64,000 nucleotides of DNA from Sinomonas sp. R1AF57 (GCF_002224485.1 NZ_CP022463.1:746119-810118); one strand, 5' to 3'. Shown: positions 43,641 through 51,531, counted from the stretch's first letter. Numbers and translations are program-made. Notes: generated by a model not told the origin, from the letters alone.

Positions 43641-44177
43641 CTACGCCGCGGCGGCGACCTGCGCGGCGAAACCCTCGGCGAAGCGGCGCACGGCGTCCCA
43701 GTCGGTGTAGACGTGGTCCTGGCTCGTGTCGGTGCTCAGCGCGCCGCGCTTGCTGGCGGCGATGCCGCGCATGAGCTGGCGCTTGGCGAAGCCGTACTGC
43801 GTGTAGAGCAGGGCGCCGGCCACGAGGGAGACCTGCTCGGGGGTCCAGCCCGATGCGGCCTCGAAGTCCTGCACGTACTTCTGCGCCTCGGCGGTGTCGC
43901 CGACGAGGGCGAGGCTGACGGACAGGAACGCCGAGGAGCGCGTGGTGAGCGCCTCGAGGTTGGCGGCAGCGAAGTCGACCACCTGGGCGTCGTGCTTGCC
44001 GACGTGGACGGATCCGGCCAGGATCACCGCGCCGCAGGTCTCGGGGACCGTCTCGAGCGCCTCCACGTCCGCGACCGTGACCTCGTGGCCCTGCTCGCGC
44101 AGGACGCCCGCCACGAAGGCGGCGATCGTGCCGGTGTGCCCCTCGGTGGTGCCGTAGGCGACGAGGATCTGGGTCAT
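43641..44177 (-). CDS. Flavodoxin-family protein (HemG-like), paralogue A
   Basis: A 178-residue flavodoxin with the FMN-phosphate loop ILVAYGTTEGHTGTIAAFV and a second loop VILAGSVHVGKHDAQV. A C-terminal DHVYTDWDAVRRFAEGFAAQ follows. This is the class related to HemG protoporphyrinogen oxidase and menaquinone-linked flavodoxins; the partner is unknown. The start is ATG at 44177. It is paralogous to the gene at 45490, and the two flank bioY and the CHY gene on the opposite strand. Confidence 0.85.
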   Translation of the reverse strand: MTQILVAYGTTEGHTGTIAAFVAGVLREQGHEVTVADVEALETVPETCGAVILAGSVHVGKHDAQVVDFAAANLEALTTRSSAFLSVSLALVGDTAEAQKYVQDFEAASGWTPEQVSLVAGALLYTQYGFAKRQLMRGIAASKRGALSTDTSQDHVYTDWDAVRRFAEGFAAQVAAAA

Positions 44178-44283
44178 GGACGCTCCTTGGGTGCGCGGCC
44201 GGCCGCCGGGGTGCCGGGCCAATGGCACCAGCGTACGAGCCGGTGACGCACGCCCGCGATGTGCTACGTCACCTCCGCCGGTC

Positions 44284-44305
44284 TTTGTAGCGACCGATCT
44301 ACAAA
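44284..44305. promoter_or_regulatory. Inverted repeat upstream of bioY
   Basis: TTTGTAG (44284-44290) and CTACAAA (44299-44305) form a 7-8-7 palindrome in the divergent space before bioY. A second partial TTTGTGG-like half-site lies at 44327-44337 on the other strand. The TTGTA-N-TACAA shape recalls biotin repressor boxes, but the regulator is not identified. Confidence 0.45.
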
Positions 44306-44400
44306 CCACCCGCGCGTGTGGTGGATTCCCCACAAAACAGCCGGCGCCGCGGCGGCATAGCCTTCCTGCAGAACGTCCGCCCGGACCCTCTGGAGGAACC

Positions 44401-45093
44401 ATGAGCAACCCCACGACGCCGACCCCGGCACCCGGCCGCCCCGCCCCGAAGACTGAAACCGCCCCGAAGGCTGAGACCAGCCCCGGTGACACCCCCCGCG
44501 AGAGCACCCGCAAGCCCCGCCGCATGTGGGACTCCCGGTCGCTGGCCCTGATCTCCGTGTTCGCCGCGTTCATCGCGGCCTCGGCGCTCGTCCCGGGCAT
44601 CCCGGTGGGCGGCTTCGGGGTGCCGATCACGCTGCAGACCCTCGCGATCATGCTCACCGGCCTCGTCCTCGGCGGGGGCCGCGCCGCCGCTGCGGTGGGG
44701 CTCTACCTCGTCCTGGCGTTCGCCGGGCTGCCGATCTTCTCGGGCGGCCGCGCCGGCCTGCAGGTCATGGCCGGCGGATCCGCCGGCTACATCGTCGGGT
44801 TCGTCCTCGCGGCCTTCCTCGTGGGCGTCGCCGCCGAGCAGATCATCCGGCGCCTGCCGGCCAAGCGCCGGGCCCTGTGGTTCTTCCTGGCCGCGGCCGT
44901 GGTCTCGGTGTTCGCCTCGCACCTGCCGGGCGTGCTCGGGATGATGGTCAACCTCAAGCTCTCCTGGCAGGCCGCGTTCGCCGCCGACCTCGTCTTCTAC
45001 CCGGGCGACCTCCTCAAGGACGCCGTGGCGGCCGTCGCCGCGGTCGCCGTGCACCGGGCGTTCCCCGACGTGCTCGTGCGCCGCGTGAAGTGA
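44401..45093 (+). CDS. bioY: Biotin transporter S-component BioY
   Basis: A 230-residue membrane protein. A 42-residue Pro/Thr/Lys-rich cytoplasmic tail precedes the BioY core: ALISVFAAFIAASALVPGIP, GGFGVPITLQTLAIMLTGLV (biotin-binding region), GLYLVLAFAGLPIFSGG and AGYIVGFVLAAFLVG. It is the substrate-binding subunit of an ECF transporter; no BioMN genes are nearby. The start is ATG at 44401 behind GGAGGAACC. The CHY zinc-finger gene follows with a GTGA overlap. Confidence 0.92.
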   Translation: MSNPTTPTPAPGRPAPKTETAPKAETSPGDTPRESTRKPRRMWDSRSLALISVFAAFIAASALVPGIPVGGFGVPITLQTLAIMLTGLVLGGGRAAAAVGLYLVLAFAGLPIFSGGRAGLQVMAGGSAGYIVGFVLAAFLVGVAAEQIIRRLPAKRRALWFFLAAAVVSVFASHLPGVLGMMVNLKLSWQAAFAADLVFYPGDLLKDAVAAVAAVAVHRAFPDVLVRRVK

Positions 45094-45419
45094 ACGGGCG
45101 AACTCAGGCTGTGCGCGTCTTCGGCGCCACCGTGGACGACCAGACCCGCTGCGTCCACTACCGCACCGAGGTCGACGTCGTCGCCATCAAGTTCGCCTGC
45201 TGCCTGCGGTACTACCCGTGCCACCTCTGCCACGCCGAGGGCGCGGACCACGAGGCGCGGACCTGGCCCCGGGCGCAGTGGTCGGAGCCGGCGGTGCTCT
45301 GCGGGGTGTGCAAGGGCGAGATGGCCGTCCAGGACTACCTGGCGACCACGTCCTGCCCGAACTGCGGCGCCGGGTTCAACGAGCGCTGCGCGCTCCACAC
45401 GCACCTCTACTTCGGGTGA
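45090..45419 (+). CDS. CHY zinc-finger protein
   Basis: A 109-residue CHY-type zinc finger. Metal ligands are RCVHYRTEVDVVAIKFACC, YYPCHLCHAEG, VLCGVCKGEM and SCPNCGAGFNERCALHTHLY, giving three zinc sites. Bacterial copies have no proven function. The start is GTG at 45090 overlapping the bioY stop (GTGA), so it is co-translated. The palindrome at 45445 follows. Confidence 0.85.
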   Translation: MNGRTQAVRVFGATVDDQTRCVHYRTEVDVVAIKFACCLRYYPCHLCHAEGADHEARTWPRAQWSEPAVLCGVCKGEMAVQDYLATTSCPNCGAGFNERCALHTHLYFG

Positions 45420-45444
45420 GCTGACCGAGCCCCGCGGGTGGCCG

Positions 45445-45480
45445 GCGCACGACGGCGGGTGCGCACCCGCCGTCGTGCGC
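45445..45480. repeat. Palindromic GACGGCGGGTGC element, copy 4
   Basis: A perfect 18+18-bp inverted repeat between the convergent CHY and flavodoxin genes; the best-preserved copy in this window. Confidence 0.92.
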
Positions 45481-45489
45481 TCACCGCTG

Positions 45490-46032
45490 CTAGGAGGCGG
45501 CGGCCTCGAGCTGGGCGGCGAAGTCCTCGGCGAACCGCCGGACGCCGTCCCATTCGGTGTAGACGTAGTCGCGGGAGGTGTCGGTGTCCATGCCCCCGGG
45601 CTTGCCCTCGACGATCTTCTTCATCATGTGCCGCACGATGAAGTTCATGTGCGTGTAGGGGAGTCCGCCGCTGAACATCGCGACCTTGCCCGGCCGCCAC
45701 CCGGTCTGCTCCTCGAAGTTCTTGACGTAGCCCTCGGCCTCCTCCGGCTCGCCGTGGGAGGCGAGGCTGACGGAGAAGAAGGCCGACGGCCCCGCGGACA
45801 GCGCCTCAAGGTTGCTGCGGACGTACTCGACCATGCGGTTGTCGTGCTTGCCCATGTGGATCGATCCGCCGACGATCACGCCGTCGTACCCGGCCGGGCC
45901 CGCGTCGGGGGACTCTTTGATGTCGGAGACGGTCGCGTCGAGGCCGCGCCCGCGCAGGACCTCCGCGATGAAGTCCGCGACCTTCGCCGACTGCCCCTCG
46001 TGCGTGCTGTAGGCGATGAGGACCTTGCCCAT
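45490..46032 (-). CDS. Flavodoxin-family protein (HemG-like), paralogue B
   Basis: A 180-residue paralogue of the 43641 gene: FMN loop VLIAYSTHEGQSAKVADFIA, second loop VIVGGSIHMGKHDNRMVEYV and DYVYTEWDGVRRFAEDFAAQ. Differences in the loop (HEGQS versus TEGHT) suggest different partners. The start is ATG at 46032. Both paralogues end at copies of the same palindrome. Confidence 0.85.
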   Translation of the reverse strand: MGKVLIAYSTHEGQSAKVADFIAEVLRGRGLDATVSDIKESPDAGPAGYDGVIVGGSIHMGKHDNRMVEYVRSNLEALSAGPSAFFSVSLASHGEPEEAEGYVKNFEEQTGWRPGKVAMFSGGLPYTHMNFIVRHMMKKIVEGKPGGMDTDTSRDYVYTEWDGVRRFAEDFAAQLEAAAS

Positions 46033-46151
46033 GACGGCTCCTTCCAGAGGCGGGTTTCCTCCATGGTCCGCCTGGCCGGAGGCGGAGCCCAGTGGCGAGG
46101 GTCCCGCCGGGTTGGGGCCCCGGCGCACGACGGCGTGTGGCCGCCGCGCGC

Positions 46152-46829
46152 TCAGCCGGCGTGGCTCGGAGCTCGCTCGGCGTTGCGCTTGAGGACCGCG
46201 AGCATGCGGGACTGCATGACCCACACGAGCGGGGGGAAGATCCACTGCGAGAGCAGCCAGCCGACTGAACGCGGCCGAAAGGTCTCGTACCCGCCGATCA
46301 CGAGGCGCGTCCGGCCACCCGGGAGCTCCTTGAGCTGGAAGCCCCAGAGGCCCTCGGTGTAGGCGGCGGGTCGAGGCTGTGCGGGGTCGAGGGGGCGGCC
46401 GGTGAGGTCGCTGAGGCCGTGGAGCCCGAGGAAGCGGTTGGGCTCGAGGGCGGCGACAGTCCAGGCGCCCACCGCTCCGTTGCGCTTGGTCCAGTACTTG
46501 ACGGTGTCGCCGAGCTTGAGATCCTGCCATTCGGGGTGGATCCGGTCGGCGCTCGGCCGGCCGCCGTTGTCGAGGCGGTCCCAGGAGTACCAGCCGGCGC
46601 GGTCGCCGCCGAGCTGGACGAGCCACGGCCAGACGGCCTCGGGCGGGGCGTCGATGGTCACGGCCATCGTGGCGCCGCGCTCGCCGTCGGGGACGATGCC
46701 CTCGCCGGGGTAGGGGCCCTCGACCTCGTCGCGGGTCGCGCCCCAGTGCCTGAACACGGGGCGGAGGGCGGCCGAGCAGGCAATGGCCGCCGCGGTGGAC
46801 GCGCCGACGGCGGTGAGCACCTTGTTCAT
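46152..46829 (-). CDS. SRPBCC-like membrane-anchored protein
   Basis: A 225-residue protein. An N-terminal hydrophobic part (VLTAVGASTAAAIACSAAL) precedes a START/SRPBCC lipid-binding-like domain: MAVTIDAPPEAVWPWLVQLG, SWDRLDNGGRPSADRIHPEW and GFQLKELPGGRTRLVIGGYE. A further hydrophobic stretch near the end could anchor it. Likely binds a small hydrophobic molecule. The start is ATG at 46829. A partial copy of its 5' end lies at 48595-48667. Confidence 0.75.
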   Translation of the reverse strand: MNKVLTAVGASTAAAIACSAALRPVFRHWGATRDEVEGPYPGEGIVPDGERGATMAVTIDAPPEAVWPWLVQLGGDRAGWYSWDRLDNGGRPSADRIHPEWQDLKLGDTVKYWTKRNGAVGAWTVAALEPNRFLGLHGLSDLTGRPLDPAQPRPAAYTEGLWGFQLKELPGGRTRLVIGGYETFRPRSVGWLLSQWIFPPLVWVMQSRMLAVLKRNAERAPSHAG

Positions 46830-46892
46830 GAATCCAGCGTCGCGAGCGGCAGTCGGAGCCGCAAGGGGGAGCGCGGCCGCGACGGCAGGGGA

Positions 46893-47435
46893 TCACCTAT
46901 GCGGCGCACGTTCAGCGTCGAGCATTGCAACGACGCGTCGCAGCCCGTAATCGAACGCTTCGTCGACGTCCCCACCGAGGCGGAAGGCTCCCGCGAGCTC
47001 CATCTGCACGAAACCGGTCGCCCAGGCGGTGACCAGCCGGGCGGCATCGAGCGCGTGCTCTTCACCGACCAGCGCGGCGACGGCGCGGATGACGGGCGCG
47101 GCCGAGCGCTGAAGGGCCTCCTGCGGAGCGGAGGGAGTGAAGATCAGGCGAAACGCCTCGGGGTGCTCATGGGCGAAGCTCCGGTAGGCGGTGGCCAGGC
47201 GTGACAGGTCAGGCGCTGCGGTCTCGAGCCGACCGGTCAGATCGTCGATGCACGACGCCGCCACCGCCGCGAGCAGGGCATCCCTGTCTCGGAAGCGCTT
47301 GTACAGCGACGGGGCCCGGACGCCGACACGAGCGGCCACGGCCTGCATCGTGAGCCCCGCGGGTCCGGAGGACTCGAGGATCTCCCGCGCAGCCTTGACC
47401 GCCTCCTCGTTCGTGATGCGTGCGGGTGCCACCAC
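46893..47435 (-). CDS. TetR-family transcriptional regulator
   Basis: A 180-residue regulator with the N-terminal helix-turn-helix LTMQAVAARVGVRAPSLYKR and a TetR_C-type (WHG-like) C-terminal domain (YRSFAHEHPEAFRLIFTPSA). The start is GTG at 47435, preceded by GAGGAGG with 5-nt spacing. Divergent from the metallo-hydrolase gene; two tandem inverted repeats lie between them and are the likely operators, so it probably represses both. Confidence 0.88.
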   Translation of the reverse strand: MVAPARITNEEAVKAAREILESSGPAGLTMQAVAARVGVRAPSLYKRFRDRDALLAAVAASCIDDLTGRLETAAPDLSRLATAYRSFAHEHPEAFRLIFTPSAPQEALQRSAAPVIRAVAALVGEEHALDAARLVTAWATGFVQMELAGAFRLGGDVDEAFDYGLRRVVAMLDAERAPHR

Positions 47436-47469
47436 GCAGGCCTCCTCGGCTGTTGACGCCAGCCATCAT

Positions 47470-47508
47470 GGCTACGTACTGTAGCTATGAAGGCTACTGA
47501 TCGTAGCC
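47470..47508. promoter_or_regulatory. Two tandem TetR-type operators
   Basis: GGCTAC-N5-GTAGCT at 47470-47486 and GGCTAC-N5-GTAGCC at 47492-47508. The centres are 22 bp apart, about two helical turns, on the same face. They lie between the TetR gene and the hydrolase gene. A further small palindrome AGCCATCATGGCT is at 47461-47473. Confidence 0.75.
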
Positions 47509-47529
47509 ATCATAGCGGAAGGGATCGCC

Positions 47530-48237
47530 ATGAAGCTTGCGCCGCACCTGCATCGTCTCGGCAACGACATCGTTGCCTCGTACCTCGTCGACGTGCCCGA
47601 GGGGATCACGCTCGTCGACGCCGGCCTGCCGGGCCACTGGGACGACCTGCGCCGCGAGCTGGACGCCATCGGCCGCCCGCTGTCCGACATCCGCGGCCTG
47701 GTCCTCACCCACGGGGACAGCGACCACATCGGCTTCGCCGAGCGTCTGCGACAGGAAGTCGGCGTGCCCGTCTTCATCCACGCCCGCGACGCCCACCGCG
47801 CGCGCACCGGCGAGAAGCCCAAGACCCCCATGGGGCCCGCGCGGCTCGGACCCACGCTCGGCTTCTTCGCCTACGCGCTGCGGAAGAACGGGCTGCGCAC
47901 CCGGTACCTGCAGGATGTCGTCGAGATCGCGGACGGAGACGTGCTCGACCTTCCCGGCAGCCCGGTCATCCTCGGGATGCCGGGGCACTCGCCCGGGAGC
48001 ATCGCCGTGCACGTCCCCGTGGCGGATGCCGTGTTCGTTGGCGACGCGCTCACCACGCGCCACGTGCTCACCGGAAGCGAGGCCGCGCAGCCGGCCCCTT
48101 TCACGGACAGCCCGGATGAGGCGTTGGCCTCACTCGATCGGCTCAGCGGGGTTCCGGCCTCCTGGGTTCTCCCCGGTCACGGCGGGCCCTGGCGCGGGTC
48201 GCCCGCCGACCTCGTGGCGGCCGTCCGCTCCGCCTGA
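47530..48237 (+). CDS. Metallo-beta-lactamase fold hydrolase
   Basis: A 235-residue MBL-fold protein. The metal motif is LTHGDSDHIG (H-x-D/S-x-D-H type) near residue 65, with later ligands in MPGHSPGSIAVH, VGDALTTRH and LPGHGGPW. The Asp in SDH and the SxH replacement of the first His is common in this subfamily. Substrate unknown; lactones or thioesters are usual. The start is ATG at 47530 behind GGAAGGGATCGCC. Regulated by the divergent TetR gene. Confidence 0.85.
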   Translation: MKLAPHLHRLGNDIVASYLVDVPEGITLVDAGLPGHWDDLRRELDAIGRPLSDIRGLVLTHGDSDHIGFAERLRQEVGVPVFIHARDAHRARTGEKPKTPMGPARLGPTLGFFAYALRKNGLRTRYLQDVVEIADGDVLDLPGSPVILGMPGHSPGSIAVHVPVADAVFVGDALTTRHVLTGSEAAQPAPFTDSPDEALASLDRLSGVPASWVLPGHGGPWRGSPADLVAAVRSA

Positions 48238-48255
48238 CCGCGCCTGTCTGGGGAA

Positions 48256-48289
48256 CGGACGACGCCGGGTGCGCACCCGCCGTCGTCCG
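48256..48289. repeat. Palindromic GACGGCGGGTGC element, copy 5
   Basis: A 17+17-bp inverted repeat with one mismatched pair, downstream of the hydrolase gene and before the gene-fragment patch. Confidence 0.8.
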
Positions 48290-48305
48290 CCTCGCTTGGC
48301 TGGGG

Positions 48306-48583
48306 CTACACCCGGACCGGATCACCGACGAGGCGCTTGAGCTCGGCAACTTCGGCAGTGAGTTCGTGGACCTGCTGGGTCAGCCGCCTGAACGCCCGCC
48401 GGCGCTTGCGGGCCGCGAAGAAGCTCACCACCATCGCGACGACGCACAGCGGTATGGCGAGGGCGAACGCCCGACCGGCGGAGGCGAGGAAACCCCCAGC
48501 CACCGGAAGCGCAGCCTGCACATTGTTGAATTCGTTCACCCCGTCGGCCAGCCCGCTGAGGAGGCCGTCGATGGGTTCCAGGA
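48306..48583 (-). pseudogene. C-terminal fragment of a gene related to 62842-63384
   Basis: The last ~77 codons (from MNEFNNVQAALPVAGGFLAS to RLVGDPVRV) closely match the C-terminal half of the membrane protein at 62842-63384, both in protein and in DNA. The homology runs up to the TTCCAGGAAC at about 48583, where it stops abruptly. The N-terminal membrane helices are gone. A 77-aa reading frame from ATG 48539 could still be translated, but no ribosome site was evident. Confidence 0.75.
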
Positions 48584-48594
48584 ACCGCGCTCGC

Positions 48595-48667
48595 CGTCGC
48601 GGAGGGCCGCGGCACAGGCGATCGCCGCGGCGGTGGACGCGCCGAATGAGACGCGCACCTTGTTCAT
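48595..48667 (-). pseudogene. 5' fragment of the SRPBCC-like gene
   Basis: From ATG 48667 the frame reads MNKVRVSFGASTAAAIACAA, nearly the start of the 46829 gene (MNKVLTAVGASTAAAIACSA). After about 24 codons it runs out of frame into the 62842-type fragment. So two unrelated gene pieces are fused here. Confidence 0.7.
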
Positions 48668-48785
48668 GCGCCCAGAGTCCCGAGTGGCGCTGAGCCTAAG
48701 CAAGAGGAGAACGTCACCGTGTGGTGGACCACGTCTACGCCGCGGCAGCCACTGCGCTGCGCGCTCCTCGAAACCCAGAGGGTGA

Positions 48786-48822
48786 GCGGACGACGACGGG
48801 TGGGGCACCCGCCGTCGCCCGC
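48786..48822. repeat. Degenerate palindromic element, copy 6
   Basis: A 17- to 18-bp-arm inverted repeat with about three mismatches (GCGGACGACGACGGGTG ... CACCCGCCGTCGCCCGC). It lies next to the MFS tail fragment. Confidence 0.6.
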
Positions 48823-48832
48823 TTGCCGTCTC

Positions 48833-48966
48833 TGAACTGGCCCAGCCTTCCCTCGCCGAACTTCTGCGGAGCACCCTTGAGCGTGCGCCCTTCGCGCATC
48901 GTGTAGATGTCCACGAGGGCACCCACGACGACCACGGTCCAGAAGATGATGACGGGCGTGGTGCCA
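48833..48966 (-). pseudogene. C-terminal tail of an MHS/MFS transporter gene
   Basis: On the minus strand this reads WSSWVPSWTS in one frame and VVVGALVDIYTMREGRTLKG, APQKFGEGRLGQF in the other. The latter is homologous to the last 40 residues of the MFS gene ending at 51528 (IVAALVNIYTMREGRTLEGL). The match is imperfect, so it derives from a related transporter rather than a fresh copy. Nothing of the first 400 codons remains, and the stop is lost. Confidence 0.7.
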
Positions 48967-48994
48967 AGTCGGCGTCGTCAGGACTGATCAAGGC

Positions 48995-49807
48995 CTAGCC
49001 AGGGAGCTCAGCTGCCGGATGCGCCCCTATACCCAGCAGAGCTCGGCTTCCGTCGATGAGCGCGCTCAGCTCCGGCTGTGCCGGCGAGAGACTGATCTCT
49101 GGGAGCGATCCCCAGTCCTGCTGCCACAGGTGCGCGTCCTTGAACAGCAAGTCGTGGTGGAATTCAGTGAAGTTCTGGCTCATCCAGCTCTGGCCGGATG
49201 AGACGTTGACGATCTCGAGGAACTGTTCGGCTGTCACACCGTGTTCGGCAGCAATCCGAAGCATGGTCGCCGTGGCGATCGCGTTGTAGGCGCCGAGTGC
49301 GTTGTTGGCCAGTTTCAGCACGGCCGGGGCGCCGTATCGGTCAGTGCGGAAGACACGTCCTGCCATGTCGCGCAGCAACGCTTCTTCCTCAGGGTTCGGG
49401 GTCGGTCCCGCGACGAACAGGACCATCGTGCCGAGCGCGGCAGCCCTGGGCCCGCCCGACAGCGGCGCTTCAAATATTCGCGCCCACTCGACGTCCAGCA
49501 ATGCTTTGGCGTCGCTGACCTTGAGGGTCGTCAGTACGTAGACAGTGTGGTCGCGCCCGCTCAACCGTGTGCGCAGTTGTTCGAAGCAGTCGGCAACCTG
49601 GGCTGCGAGTCGTACTGCGATGATTACCCTGCGGATGCGGGGCCACGGGACATCCTCGAAGGAGGAAACGGCGGGAGCGCTGTGTTCATTGGCCCAGTCG
49701 GCGGCGCGGCCGGGGTCGAGGTCGAGGCCGATGACCTCCCTGCCTGCATCCACGAGGCGACGGCCGACGTTTGCCCCGATAGGGCCGAGCCCGATGATGA
49801 GTTCCAT
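48995..49807 (-). CDS. 3-Hydroxyisobutyrate dehydrogenase-like NAD(P) reductase
   Basis: A 270-residue beta-hydroxyacid dehydrogenase. The Rossmann opening is LIIGLGPIGANVGRRLVDAG. EAPLSGGPRAAALGTMVLFV is the substrate loop and LKLANNALGAYNA carries the catalytic Lys. Last gene of the catabolic operon. It would interconvert a hydroxy acid and a semialdehyde or ketone late in the pathway. The start is ATG at 49807, 10 bp after the upstream SDR stop. No loss of function is apparent. Confidence 0.8.
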   Translation of the reverse strand: MELIIGLGPIGANVGRRLVDAGREVIGLDLDPGRAADWANEHSAPAVSSFEDVPWPRIRRVIIAVRLAAQVADCFEQLRTRLSGRDHTVYVLTTLKVSDAKALLDVEWARIFEAPLSGGPRAAALGTMVLFVAGPTPNPEEEALLRDMAGRVFRTDRYGAPAVLKLANNALGAYNAIATATMLRIAAEHGVTAEQFLEIVNVSSGQSWMSQNFTEFHHDLLFKDAHLWQQDWGSLPEISLSPAQPELSALIDGSRALLGIGAHPAAELPG

Positions 49808-49816
49808 GCTGTTCCT

Positions 49817-50593
49817 TCAGATGCTCTGGGACTGGCCGCCGTCGATAGTGACGGCTGTCCCGGTGATATGGCCGGCTTCGTCGGAGACGAGGTAGTGGAT
49901 CAGGGAGGCGACCTCATGTGCGCTGGCGGGTACGCCGCGGGGGATGCGTGCCTCGAGGCGCAGGCGGGCCTCGGTGTCGGCGACGCCCCACGCGCTGGCG
50001 TAGGTCTGAACCAGTCCGTCCCAGCGGCCGGTGTGCACCGGGCCCGGGCAGACAGCGTTGACGGTGATCCCGTCTGCGGCAAGCTGTGATGAGGCGGCCT
50101 TGGTCATGGTCATGAGCGCAGCGTTCGCTGCACCGGCCACGGCCATCCACGAGTCGGGCTCACGCCCTGCGGATCCGGCGACGTTGACGATGCGGCCGTA
50201 GTTTGCCGAGAGCATGTGCGGCACAGCGCCCCGCATGGTGCGCACCGCGCCGACGACCTTGGTGTCGAACGCCGGGAGCCATGCCTCCTCGGGCACTTGG
50301 TCGAAGGTGCCCGCCGGGGCGCTGCCCACGCAGTTGACCAGGACGTCGAGGCCATGGTCGCCGGCGATGCCGGCCACCACAGCCGAGCAGTCGGGAGAGG
50401 TGGTGTCCATCTCTGCCGTGAGGACCCCGATTCCTTCGGACTGCAGCGCTGTTGCCGCAGCGAGGAGGCGGCGCGAATCGCGTCCGGTGATCACTACACG
50501 CATGCCGTCGCGGGCGAGGCGGGCCGCGGTAGCGAGACCGATTCCCGATGAACCGCCCGCGACTAGGGCGGTGCGGGTTCGCTGGCCGCTCAA
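49817..50593 (-). CDS. SDR-fold protein lacking the Tyr/Lys catalytic pair
   Basis: A 258-residue classical-SDR fold. The cofactor motif LVAGGSSGIGLATAARLA is intact, and NCVGSAPAG and INV-type strand NVAGSAGR are present. The usual Y-x-x-x-K is replaced: the aligned stretch is WMAVAGAANAALMTMTKA, with Ala where Tyr and Asn where Lys are expected. Ser of the triad is likely in NVAGSAG. The start is TTG at 50593, overlapping the stop of the cupin gene. It may bind nucleotide without normal reductase chemistry, or use other residues, as in some divergent SDR groups. Confidence 0.8.
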   Translation of the reverse strand: MSGQRTRTALVAGGSSGIGLATAARLARDGMRVVITGRDSRRLLAAATALQSEGIGVLTAEMDTTSPDCSAVVAGIAGDHGLDVLVNCVGSAPAGTFDQVPEEAWLPAFDTKVVGAVRTMRGAVPHMLSANYGRIVNVAGSAGREPDSWMAVAGAANAALMTMTKAASSQLAADGITVNAVCPGPVHTGRWDGLVQTYASAWGVADTEARLRLEARIPRGVPASAHEVASLIHYLVSDEAGHITGTAVTIDGGQSQSI

Positions 50594-51024
50594 CTCCGGT
50601 AGTCAATCTCGAGGTCGGCGACATCCTGGTTCTCGAGGTTGACCACGATGTTGTCCGGCGTGCGGGTGGTGAGCCAGACCAGCTCTTCGGTGCGGCTGGC
50701 ATTCCCCTCGATGTGGGGCACGAACGGCGGGACATAGACGAAGTCGCCCTCTTCAAGATAGACGATCTCCTCGTACCGCTCTCCGAAGCGGATGAAGCCG
50801 CGGCCCTTGAACACGTAGCCGCCAGTTTCTGCTTCGCCGTGATGGTGCGGATCGGAAATCTCGCCCGGGCCGGTGAAGACCTTTCCGAACCAAAGGCCGG
50901 AGACCTCGGTATTCTCCGCGCTGACTCCAGAGAGCCGGCGGGCGTTAGTGGTCTGGCCAGGCGCTTCGGGCAGTTCACCTTTTCGCTGGACGGTGAGCTT
51001 CTTCAGTACGATCTGCTCGGTCAT
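50590..51024 (-). CDS. Cupin domain protein
   Basis: A 144-residue single cupin. Metal motif 1 is SDPHHHGEAETGGYVFKG (HHH...E) and motif 2 is GDFVYVPPFVPHIEGNAS with His. It resembles small RmlC-like cupins encoded with catabolic genes, possible isomerase or dioxygenase-like. The start is ATG at 51024 behind AAGGA; the ATG at 51042 lacks a ribosome site. Its TGA overlaps the TTG of the next SDR gene. Confidence 0.82.
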   Translation of the reverse strand: MTEQIVLKKLTVQRKGELPEAPGQTTNARRLSGVSAENTEVSGLWFGKVFTGPGEISDPHHHGEAETGGYVFKGRGFIRFGERYEEIVYLEEGDFVYVPPFVPHIEGNASRTEELVWLTTRTPDNIVVNLENQDVADLEIDYRS

Positions 51025-51153
51025 AGGGTTTGTTCCTTCCATAATTTTCGATTCGCAAGGGTTCTCACCCGGACATCAGGAACGGAAGGACCGGTGTGCA
51101 CCGCGAGTAGGACCTCCGGAGCCGGACGAGATCCCCAGCTGGGATGAGTCAGG

Positions 51154-51531
51154 CTAGGTCGTCACCTGTCGCGGTGCGAAAACTGACCCTGGATCCGTTG
51201 TGGTGACAGGGAGAGCCCGGATGGGGGAGAAGTCGGTGGGGTACATGATGCGGTTCTCCATGGAGGAGATCATCGGCCGGATGATCTTGAGGCACCGCTG
51301 CCACTCGACGTCCTCTGCGAGGAGTGCTCGTCGTCGGCGCCGGTCCTCGAGGTCCGCGTAGCCCCACTGATGGGTGAGCTGGTTCAGCGTGCCCATCTCG
51401 GTGACGAAGTAGCCGATGAATCCTTCGAGGATCCGCCTCTGCACCGGCAGGCCGATCGTCGCGTAGGCCTCGAGGTATTCATCGAGACTAGCCCAAGCAT
51501 GGAGGACGTAGGTGCGCTGTTCGACGATCAC
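51154..51531 (-). CDS. NIPSNAP family protein
   Basis: A 125-residue protein. IVEQRTYVLHAWASLDEYLE is the characteristic opening of the dimeric ferredoxin-like NIPSNAP fold, followed by GFIGYFVTEMGTLNQLTHQW and YADLEDRRRRRALLA. NIPSNAP proteins appear in many bacterial catabolic clusters without assigned chemistry. The start is GTG at 51531, overlapping the MFS stop (GTGA), so it is translationally coupled to the transporter. Confidence 0.82.
   Translation of the reverse strand: MIVEQRTYVLHAWASLDEYLEAYATIGLPVQRRILEGFIGYFVTEMGTLNQLTHQWGYADLEDRRRRRALLAEDVEWQRCLKIIRPMISSMENRIMYPTDFSPIRALPVTTTDPGSVFAPRQVTT

Noticed and set aside
46120-46152. Another copy of the palindromic element
   Set aside because: Only one arm resembles the family; the other arm is too divergent to count.
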